A DNA stretch of 19,181 nt from Deltaproteobacteria bacterium (GTDB lineage: Bacteria; Bdellovibrionota_F; JAHFAK01). The stretch covers positions 1 to 19,181 of the forward strand of contig JAHFAK010000007.1 in assembly GCA_023250585.1 (NCBI GenBank). Reading direction: 5' to 3'. Positions within the stretch are counted from its first letter, which is position 1. Each line of letters starts with the position of its first letter. A program made the translations under genes and the position numbers. The notes below the pieces were generated by a model, which had not been told where the DNA came from, searched no databases, and saw nothing but the letters and a program-made list of their open reading frames with translations. Positions 12,804 through 19,181 of the stretch are shown here, one piece after another.

Positions 12804-12944
12804 ATGGCTTCAACAACAGCAAAAATTACGTTAATACGAAAAAGAAAAAAAACAAAAATGGGAAAAGAGAGAAAGCGAAAACTTCGTAAAGAAGGATCCA
12901 CTCCTAAATTTCCTATCCATCTTGAAGAATCGAAGAAACCCTAG
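12804..12944 (+). CDS. Very small Lys/Arg-rich protein (46 aa)
   Basis: A 46-codon frame with ATG at 12804, a GGAG site at 12794-12797 and stop TAG at 12942-12944, 11 bases after the lipoprotein gene. Its middle, RKRKKTKMGKERKRKLRKEG, is extremely basic; the tail GSTPKFPIHLEESKKP is proline-containing and mildly acidic. It has no membrane segment. The composition is like small ribosome-associated or nucleic-acid-binding proteins, with the GSTPKFPIHL tail as a possible family signature. Operon position and the ribosome site support it as a real gene. Function unknown. Confidence 0.7.
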   Translation: MASTTAKITLIRKRKKTKMGKERKRKLRKEGSTPKFPIHLEESKKP

Positions 12945-13028
12945 ATTCATCCCAAATCTAAGATATCTCTTATGGGCACCTCTAATAACTAAGTTTTTTA
13001 GGAACCTCTAAAAATTTATGGAAATGTC

Positions 13029-14096
13029 TTGGAATTTAAAGTAATTAAAACTTCAAATAAATCTAGAGCTCGGTTAGGTAAACTCATACTCAATTCAGGC
13101 ATTGAAATTGAAACTCCCGTTTTTATGCCGGTTGGAACATTGGCAACCGTAAAAGCGCTCACTCCTGACATGCTTCACCAAATTGGAGTAAAGATTATTT
13201 TATGTAATTCATACCATCTGTATTTGCGGCCTGGAATGTCGGTTTTAGAAAAATTCGAAAGTGTTCATAGTTTTATGAATTGGTCAGGCGCTATTCTAAC
13301 CGATAGCGGGGGATTTCAGATTTTTTCTCTTAAAGCCCTGCGAACGCTGGAAAATGACGGCGTTGTTTTCAACTCCCACATCGATGGATCAAAACATATG
13401 CTTACTCCAGAAAAAGTGATCGATATACAAAATATCATTGGATCTGATATTAAAATGGTACTCGATGATTGTGTTTCGTATCCTGCTTCACGAGAAGCAG
13501 TTGAAGCTGCTCTTAAAAGAACAATTACCTGGGCACGTCGATCTAAAGATTACTATACCAAAACTCAAAGCAACGGAAGCCTTTTTAGTATTGTCCAAGG
13601 CGGAATGCATAAAGACCTTCGCGAATCATGCGCTTTGCAACTTATCAATCTTGATTTTGATGGATATGCATTAGGAGGCCTTTCCGTAGGGGAAGAAAAT
13701 GAATTGATGTATGATATTGTTCATCACACCACTGATTTTCTTCCTGAACATAAACCTCGCTATTTGATGGGAGTTGGTACTCCTACTGATTTAGAGCAAT
13801 GTATTCATAGAGGCATTGACATGTTTGATTGTGTTCTGCCGACACGGAATGCTCGTAATGGCATGCTCTTTACTTCAGAAGGTTCGATTAATATCAAGCG
13901 CAAAGAATTTGATGTTGATACTCAACCAATCGAGACAGGGTGTACCTGTTATACGTGTACACATTTTTCACGAGCCTATCTTCGACACCTTTTTAAATCA
14001 AAAGAAATACTTGCATCTCTACTCAATTCCATACATAATGTGCATTTCTATTTTCGGAGTGTTGAAAAAATTAAAGATGAAATAAAAAGTGAATAA
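13029..14096 (+). CDS. tgt: tRNA-guanine transglycosylase, bacterial type (Tgt)
   Basis: A 355-residue enzyme exchanging G34 for preQ1 in GUN-anticodon tRNAs, the queuosine pathway entry at tRNA level. The start is TTG 13029: the product begins EFKVIKTSNKSRARLGKL as expected, and no in-frame ATG is available. Motifs: TPVFMPVGT (29-37), the catalytic TDSGGFQ with Asp92, MVLDDC, IVQGGMH, YALGGLSVGE, and the nucleophile loop FDCVLPTRNARNG with Asp267. The zinc site is Cys305-X-Cys307-X2-Cys310 with His336 in LNSIHN. PTRNARNG is the bacterial form, as opposed to the archaeal enzyme. It lies in the widespread tgt-yajC-secD-secF order, but here element B copy 2 separates tgt from yajC. All catalytic residues are present. 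Confidence 0.96.
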   Translation: MEFKVIKTSNKSRARLGKLILNSGIEIETPVFMPVGTLATVKALTPDMLHQIGVKIILCNSYHLYLRPGMSVLEKFESVHSFMNWSGAILTDSGGFQIFSLKALRTLENDGVVFNSHIDGSKHMLTPEKVIDIQNIIGSDIKMVLDDCVSYPASREAVEAALKRTITWARRSKDYYTKTQSNGSLFSIVQGGMHKDLRESCALQLINLDFDGYALGGLSVGEENELMYDIVHHTTDFLPEHKPRYLMGVGTPTDLEQCIHRGIDMFDCVLPTRNARNGMLFTSEGSINIKRKEFDVDTQPIETGCTCYTCTHFSRAYLRHLFKSKEILASLLNSIHNVHFYFRSVEKIKDEIKSE

Positions 14097-14115
14097 AGTT
14101 ACTTGTAAGTATTAA

Positions 14116-14240
14116 GTAGAGAGGAGAGAGCATATGTTCTTTTTTAATGGTATATCGATCGCGCTTTCCTGTTCTTAAAATTATTATGGAAGCGACGTCG
14201 ATATACCATTAAAAAAGAACATATGCTCTCTCCTCTCTAC
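14116..14240. repeat. Palindromic element family B, copy 2
   Basis: Perfect 43-bp inverted arms (14116-14158 and 14198-14240) enclose a 39-base loop. Arm tips plus loop form the 51-bp core (14153-14203) that matches copy 1 at 48/51 positions in opposite orientation. Outside the core the arm (GTAGAGAGGAGAGAGCATAT...) shows only weak similarity to that of copy 1. It sits between tgt (stop 14096) and yajC (ATG 14267). A transcript would fold into a very stable hairpin, so it may attenuate read-through. Confidence 0.9.
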
Positions 14241-14266
14241 ATGTAGATTATAATTAGGAGGTTTTT

Positions 14267-14587
14267 ATGTTTATAGAAGACGCATTCGCAATGGCCTCAC
14301 CATCAGCTGGACAAGGAGGAGCAAGTGGTTTTATTAATGCATTTCTTCCTTTGATCTTAATGTTTGTGGTATTTTATTTTATTCTTATTCGCCCTCAGCA
14401 AAAGAAAGCAAAAAAACATCAGGAATTTTTAACTCAGCTTACTAAAGGAGATTATGTGGTGACCAGTAGCGGGATGTATGGTCGTGTACATGGTGTAACT
14501 GATGCGGTAGTAATTTTAGAAGTTGGTGATAACGTTAAAGTAAAAATAGCAAAACCGTATATCGCAGGACGTGTTGAAGAAAAATGA
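14267..14587 (+). CDS. yajC: Preprotein translocase subunit YajC
   Basis: A 106-residue inner-membrane protein of the SecDF-YajC accessory complex. One transmembrane helix (about 22-41, FLPLILMFVVFYFILI) is followed by the family hallmark RPQQKKAKKHQEFL (42-55) and a small cytosolic beta domain GDYVVTSSGMYGRVHGV...VILEVGDNVKVKIAK. A strong AGGAGG site precedes the ATG. It stands directly upstream of secD and secF, separated from secD by repeat element A copy 3, which begins on the last base of its stop codon. Complete and normal in length. Confidence 0.95.
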   Translation: MFIEDAFAMASPSAGQGGASGFINAFLPLILMFVVFYFILIRPQQKKAKKHQEFLTQLTKGDYVVTSSGMYGRVHGVTDAVVILEVGDNVKVKIAKPYIAGRVEEK

Positions 14588-14661
14588 TACTCAATTATAT
14601 TCAAATGATAACAAGTCGATGACGAAGCCAACGAAGTTAGTGTTTGAATACAATTGAGTAT
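14587..14661. repeat. Palindromic element family A, copy 3 (internally deleted)
   Basis: A 75-bp derivative. The 19-base arms (14587-14605 and 14643-14661) pair at 18 of 19 positions. Core ends GATAACAAG and GACGAAGCCAACGAAGTTAG are kept, but about 50 bp including the inner hairpin are missing relative to copies 1 and 2. The outer arm ATACTCAATT differs from ATACTAAGTT in the other copies, with matching changes on the opposite arm. It fills most of the yajC-secD gap. Confidence 0.82.
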
Positions 14662-14683
14662 ATGATATTTTAAGGAGCCTGAC

Positions 14684-16417
14684 ATGAAATCAGCAACTAT
14701 AAAGTTTGTTTTGATAATCGCAATTACTGGTGCTGCTCTCTATTATTTGATTCCTTCCATACGAATCTTTATTAATCCGACGGCCAAAAAAACAAACGCA
14801 TGGTTCGAAGATTATCTTCCCGACAAGAATCTAAAACTAGGACTTGATTTACAAGGTGGTATTCATTTGGTTCTAGGAGTTGATACTGAACGTGCATTTG
14901 AGGGAGATATTGAAAAATATAGTGATGTTTTAAAGACATATTTAAAAGAGCAAAAAATTCCCGTGAAACAAATAGAAAAACCCTTAGACAAAAATATCAT
15001 AGCTATTGTCTTAGAAAATCAAAATGATAAAGATAGATTATTGCGCTTCATTAAAGATAAATTTACTATTTTTAATTATGATAGGGTTCAAAGTACTCAA
15101 TTAGGCGCTGACTCTATTGCTCTTTCACCTGAGCCTCGCTGGGAAAAACAAATTAAAAACCAAACACTTGAACAAGCCATACAGACTATTCGAAATAGAA
15201 TTGACGAATTTGGGGTTACTGAACCATCAATCCAACGGCAAGGCACTAATCGTATTGTTGTTCAGCTACCCGGCATAAAAAATCCTGATCGCGCTTTAGA
15301 AATCATTCGTAAGACTGCACTTCTCGAATTTAAACTCGTTGATGGATCAATGGTACAAAAGGATTTGGAGAATTTAATTGCTGGGGTACAAGATCAGCTT
15401 CCTCATGATTATACAGCAGAAGATGTTAATAAATTGCTTGCTGATAAATTACCTCCTGAATCTGCGGTATATTTTGAAGTACGACAAGATAAAACATCGG
15501 GCCAAACCAGAAAAATTCCCTGGCTTCTCAATAAAAAAACCTTACTTACCGGGGATTCAATTGAAGATGCTCGTGTGAGACAAGATTCTACGGGTATGGG
15601 TCAGGCATATGTTTCATTGCAATTTAGCCAAGACGGCGCTCTTCACTTTGAAAAAATAACCGAAGAAAATGTCGGAAAATTACTTGCTATTGTTCTTGAT
15701 GGTAATTTGAACTCAGCACCACGAATTCGTGAAAAAATATCTCAAGAATTTGCCCGCGCAGGAAATGTAAAAATTGAACTCAATACCTTGCAGAGTTTAG
15801 ATGAAATGTATGAAGAGGCTTCGAATCTCGTTATTGTTCTACGCGCTGGATCTTTGCCGGCTCCGATTGTCGTTGAAGAAAATCGAACCGTTGGTCCAAG
15901 TCTTGGAGCAGATTCTATTACTAAAGGTATGAACTCAGTGTATTTAGGTTCCCTTATTGTCGTACTTTTTATGCTTGTTTATTATGGTTTCTCGGGCTTG
16001 ATTGCTAATATTGCACTCATCATAAATTTGATTTTTATCTTTGCAATATTAGCCGCATTTCAGGCAACCCTGACATTGCCTGGCATAGCTGGAATAGCGC
16101 TTACGGTTGGTATGGCTGTTGATGGTAATATCATTATATTTGAACGAATCCGTGAAGAACTAAAAACTGGAAAAACACCTAAATCTGCAGTGGCGTTAGG
16201 ATTTGAGCGCGCCAATATTACCGTGTTTGATGCGAACCTTACAACACTCATTGCAGGCATTGTCCTCTATCAATATGGTACCGGGCCTGTTCAAGGTTTT
16301 GCAGTGACTCTCATGATTGGACTTGTTTGTACATATATCACCAATGTTCCTATTGCGCGAGCATTGTTTGATTTTTCTGTAGAGGTATTAGGTTTAAAAA
16401 AACTCAGTATTGGATAA
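14684..16417 (+). CDS. secD: Protein translocase subunit SecD
   Basis: A 577-residue RND-family membrane protein that, with SecF, uses proton motive force to help complete protein export. The first helix (about 7-24) is followed by LGLDLQGGIHLVL (52-64), the large periplasmic P1 region with RNRIDEFGVTEPSIQRQG (170-187) and IVVQLPG, the head domain (about 285-370), and LRAGSLPAPI leading into VGPSLG (403-408). Five C-terminal helices then follow (about 418-565), including GMAVDGNIIIFERIREEL (476-493) with the conserved Asp of the proton path. A GGAG site precedes the ATG. secF follows after 13 bases. Complete; slightly shorter than E. coli SecD. Confidence 0.96.
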   Translation: MKSATIKFVLIIAITGAALYYLIPSIRIFINPTAKKTNAWFEDYLPDKNLKLGLDLQGGIHLVLGVDTERAFEGDIEKYSDVLKTYLKEQKIPVKQIEKPLDKNIIAIVLENQNDKDRLLRFIKDKFTIFNYDRVQSTQLGADSIALSPEPRWEKQIKNQTLEQAIQTIRNRIDEFGVTEPSIQRQGTNRIVVQLPGIKNPDRALEIIRKTALLEFKLVDGSMVQKDLENLIAGVQDQLPHDYTAEDVNKLLADKLPPESAVYFEVRQDKTSGQTRKIPWLLNKKTLLTGDSIEDARVRQDSTGMGQAYVSLQFSQDGALHFEKITEENVGKLLAIVLDGNLNSAPRIREKISQEFARAGNVKIELNTLQSLDEMYEEASNLVIVLRAGSLPAPIVVEENRTVGPSLGADSITKGMNSVYLGSLIVVLFMLVYYGFSGLIANIALIINLIFIFAILAAFQATLTLPGIAGIALTVGMAVDGNIIIFERIREELKTGKTPKSAVALGFERANITVFDANLTTLIAGIVLYQYGTGPVQGFAVTLMIGLVCTYITNVPIARALFDFSVEVLGLKKLSIG

Positions 16418-16430
16418 TGAGGTAATTGCA

Positions 16431-17579
16431 ATGGAGCTTATTAAGAATACACTCAATATTGATTTTATGGGACAAAGACGAATATGGTTTTTTATCTCAG
16501 GATCATTAGTCCTTTTGAGCCTTCTTTCATTTATTATAAAAGGATTTAATTACGGAGTTGATTTTACCGGCGGTACGGAAATTCAAGTTAAAGTACTGAC
16601 GGATAAAAAAATAAATGTTGGAGAAATCAGAGATGCATTAGGGACGATCAAACTTGCCCAAAGTATGGTCCAAGAATTTGGTGATACTAATCCCGGAAAT
16701 GACTTTTTGATCCGGCTCGATAATAAAGCAAAAACGGTTGATCTCTCAGAAAAAGATATACTCCTAAAAATTAAAACAATGTTACCGAGCGCTCGATCAT
16801 TTGCTTTTAAAGCAGCTGATGATGCCTATATTACTTTTGCTGAATCGCAAGATGTTTCTCATATCAAAGAAGGCATTAACAGCCTTTCGATTCAGGGCTT
16901 TGAAGTTGAAACCGTCACTCAGTTTGGTAAAAAAGCCGAAAACGCGTATGTAATAAAATTTTCAGGAATTGCAAAAAAAATTGCGGCTGCTCTGGAAGAA
17001 AAATTTGGTAAAGATAAAGTAGAGATTTTGCGTGTGGAAGAAGTTGGACCAAAAGTCGGAAAAGAATTAAGAGAAAAGGGTTTATACGCGCTCTTTATTA
17101 CTTTTCTTTTGATCATGATCTATGTTGCTTTCAGATTTGATTTCAAGTTTGCTCCGGGGGCAGTTTTATGTTTAGTTCATGATACAGTTATTACCGCAGG
17201 AATCTTTTCACTATTTCAGATTGAATTTACTCTTACTATTGTAGCTGCACTTCTTACTATTATAGGATATTCGATCAATGATACGATTGTTGTCTACGAT
17301 AGAATTAGAGAGAATATGACAAAATTTAAATACAAAAACCTCGCTGAAATTTCAAATTTAAGTATCAATCAAACATTAAGTCGGACGATTCTAACATCTT
17401 TAACCGTAATGTTTGTAACTCTTGTTTTATTCTTTTTTGGTGGCAGAATGATTCGCGATTTTGCCCTTGCATTTACCATCGGAGTCGTTGTTGGGACATA
17501 TTCAAGCATCTACGTAGCAAGTGCACTTACGATCACCATTGATAACCTTAAGAAACGACCTGTTGAACAACAGAGATGA
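16431..17579 (+). CDS. secF: Protein translocase subunit SecF, with enlarged periplasmic region
   Basis: A 382-residue partner of SecD. I start at ATG 16431 because TGAGG lies 8 bases upstream and secD ends at 16417; an ATG at 16410 would overlap secD and lacks a ribosome site. Motifs: NYGVDFTGGTE (40-50), VGPKVGKELREKG (205-217) before helix 2, and GYSINDTIVVYDRIREN (279-295), plus six helices in total. The protein is about 60 residues longer than E. coli SecF (323). The extra length lies in the periplasmic region, where 50-97 and 131-178 show the same strand-helix-strand-strand pattern (QEFG...NDFLIRL and TQFG...NAYVIKF), suggesting a duplicated P1-like unit. recJ overlaps its stop by 4 bases. 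Confidence 0.95.
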   Translation: MELIKNTLNIDFMGQRRIWFFISGSLVLLSLLSFIIKGFNYGVDFTGGTEIQVKVLTDKKINVGEIRDALGTIKLAQSMVQEFGDTNPGNDFLIRLDNKAKTVDLSEKDILLKIKTMLPSARSFAFKAADDAYITFAESQDVSHIKEGINSLSIQGFEVETVTQFGKKAENAYVIKFSGIAKKIAAALEEKFGKDKVEILRVEEVGPKVGKELREKGLYALFITFLLIMIYVAFRFDFKFAPGAVLCLVHDTVITAGIFSLFQIEFTLTIVAALLTIIGYSINDTIVVYDRIRENMTKFKYKNLAEISNLSINQTLSRTILTSLTVMFVTLVLFFFGGRMIRDFALAFTIGVVVGTYSSIYVASALTITIDNLKKRPVEQQR

Positions 17580-19181
17580 ACGAAAAACGCTGGATTATAG
17601 CCGAAGAAAATGTTCCGTTAAGTGATTACATTGGCGAGAAATTCCATATAGACAAAGCTATAGCCCAAACACTTGTTAATCGCGGGTTCACTGATGAAAA
17701 AAATATAGAAACATATCTCGAAAAAAGTTTAAGCTCGCTTCCCGATCCTTCATTACTCGTTGATTTATCTAAAGCAACACAACGTATTATTGAAGCAATA
17801 ACGAATAATCAAAAAATAGCGATTCATGGAGATTACGATGTCGATGGAATAACATCAACGAGTGTACTCTATCGATTCTTACGAGAAGTTACTCCTCATC
17901 TTATGTACTATATTCCTGATCGTTTTACTGAAGGTTATGATATTCAACCTGTCGGCATTAATGCGCTCAAAGAGCTTGGTGTGAATCTGGTTATTACTGT
18001 TGATTGCGGATCAAATGCAAAAAGTGCCATTGAACTTTCGCAAAAACTTGGCATTGATATTATTATTACCGATCATCATGAAATCAAAGAAGTTATAAAA
18101 GAAGCATATGCAGTTGTTAATCCAAAAAGAGAAGAATGCCCCAATGAGTTTCGCGCATTGTGTGGTGCAGGGATAGCATTTTATCTGATTATTGAACTAC
18201 GTAAGGAGTTACGAAAATTAAATTTTTGGAAAAATAGCACTGAACCAAATCTGAAAAGCTATCTCGACATTGTTGCGATTGGTACGATCGCTGACGTTGC
18301 AGCGGCTACTGGATTAAATAGAATTTTAATTGAATGGGGAATTCGTGAATTAGAAACAACGACCAAAGAAGGAATCATTGCACTTAAATCAGTGAGTGGT
18401 CTTGATTCACAAAAAATCACCTATGGAAAAGTAGCTTTTGCACTTGCCCCACGCCTTAATGCTTCTGGCAGACTTGGAGATGCAAAGAGAGCCGTAGAGT
18501 TATTAATTACTGATAATGCCTTATATGCAAAACAGCTTGCATTGATTTTAGATACGGAAAATAAAACTCGCCGTGAAATTGAAGATCGCATATTACAGGA
18601 AGCATTGCTTATGCTTACTACGATTACTAACTTCAAAGATACACATACGATTGTGTTAGGTTCGGCTGATTGGCATGCGGGTGTTATTGGTATTGTCGCT
18701 TCTCGTTTGGTTGAGCGATTCCATAAACCAACCATTCTTGTTGCTTTCGATGGAGCAGAAGGGAAGGGTTCAGCCAGAAGTTTTAATTCAATTGATTTAT
18801 ATTCTTCAATTGCAGAATGTAAAGAGCATTTAATTGGCTTTGGGGGTCATACGTATGCTGCAGGAATAAAAGTGAGTAAAGAAGAGTTCCCTCATTTTGT
18901 TCGAGCCTTTGAAAATGCAGTAACAAAAAAAACTCAAAAAGAAGATTTTATTCCGATTGTAACCATTGAAGGCCAGCTGAATTTTCATGAAATTAATTAT
19001 AATCTTTTGCGTGATTTAAAAAAAATTGAGCCGTATGGTCCTTCAAATAGTGAGCCATGTTTTTGCACGTATGATGTAGAAATTCTCGATGCGCGTGTCG
19101 TGGGCGAAAAACATCTCAAATTGAGTTGTAAAAAAGATGATTCTCTATTTTCAGGTATTTGGTTTAATTGTATTGAAAATA
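17576..19181 (+). CDS. recJ: Single-stranded-DNA-specific exonuclease RecJ (3' partial)
   Basis: A 5'-3' single-strand DNA exonuclease of the DHH family, acting in recombination and mismatch or excision repair. 535 residues are visible and the frame runs off the right edge, so little is missing if it is of typical length (550-580). Metal-binding motifs: HGDYDVDGITST (84-95; Asp86, Asp88, Asp90), VDCGS (142-146), TDHHE (165-169), IADVAA (238-243). The DHHA1 part has LAPRLNASGRLGDA (290-303), GSARSF (398-403) and GFGGHTYAAG (421-430). The OB-like domain begins near 455 (IVTIEGQLNF). ATG 17576 overlaps the secF TGA as ATGA, indicating translational coupling. It is part of the secD-secF operon here. 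Confidence 0.95.
   Translation, partial: MNEKRWIIAEENVPLSDYIGEKFHIDKAIAQTLVNRGFTDEKNIETYLEKSLSSLPDPSLLVDLSKATQRIIEAITNNQKIAIHGDYDVDGITSTSVLYRFLREVTPHLMYYIPDRFTEGYDIQPVGINALKELGVNLVITVDCGSNAKSAIELSQKLGIDIIITDHHEIKEVIKEAYAVVNPKREECPNEFRALCGAGIAFYLIIELRKELRKLNFWKNSTEPNLKSYLDIVAIGTIADVAAATGLNRILIEWGIRELETTTKEGIIALKSVSGLDSQKITYGKVAFALAPRLNASGRLGDAKRAVELLITDNALYAKQLALILDTENKTRREIEDRILQEALLMLTTITNFKDTHTIVLGSADWHAGVIGIVASRLVERFHKPTILVAFDGAEGKGSARSFNSIDLYSSIAECKEHLIGFGGHTYAAGIKVSKEEFPHFVRAFENAVTKKTQKEDFIPIVTIEGQLNFHEINYNLLRDLKKIEPYGPSNSEPCFCTYDVEILDARVVGEKHLKLSCKKDDSLFSGIWFNCIEN

Noticed and set aside
14249-14254. Perfect TATAAT just before yajC
   Set aside because: A start point seven bases on would fall at the end of the AGGAGG ribosome site (14256-14261) and cut it off, and there is no -35 at a suitable distance.

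Overview
This AT-rich window comes from a diderm (Gram-negative-type) bacterium. The evidence is a YajC/SecD/SecF set, two predicted outer-membrane beta-barrels, two predicted lipoproteins (one with a BamE-like domain) and several Sec signal peptides. No rRNA, tRNA or other lineage-diagnostic gene is present, so the phylum is open. A host-associated or candidate-phylum lineage such as Dependentiae would be compatible but is not shown.

Layout. 1-2604: the C-terminal part of a phage-type virion protein, a coiled-coil protein with a probably leaderless mRNA, and class II fumarase (fumC). 2774-3793: an exported protein ending in a thioredoxin-like CPPC domain. 3809-5796: a toxin-antitoxin island with three modules in 2 kb: MNT/HEPN of the MntA-HepT type, RHH/RelE, and a second HEPN/MNT pair. 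5850-8383: divergent trhO (tRNA U34 hydroxylation) and an exported Xaa-Pro aminopeptidase. 8385-11596: a metal- or envelope-related block with a small c-type cytochrome lipoprotein, an outer-membrane protein, a divergent DtxR/MntR-family repressor with a DtxR-box-like operator between them, and a porin-like barrel. 11761-12944: a zinc-finger-like protein, a BamE-like lipoprotein and a very small basic protein. 13029-19181: tgt, yajC, secD, secF and recJ (cut by the right edge), the familiar tgt-yajC-secD-secF Sec-accessory cluster.

The most unusual content lies between genes. From 6.6 to 14.7 kb there are seven structured palindromic elements in three families (A: three copies; B: two; C: two). 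Each family has a conserved core, but the inverted-repeat arms differ between copies while remaining complementary within each copy. B has a 51-bp core that is 48/51 identical between its copies, inside locus-specific perfect arms of 25 and 43 bp. Family A shows matched changes in both its outer and inner stems. One A copy lies between promoter and start codon of the DtxR-family gene, and an inverted copy supplies its last six codons and stop. No transposase is in the window. These look like a non-autonomous, hairpin-based repeat system that may be undescribed; this is inference from seven copies.
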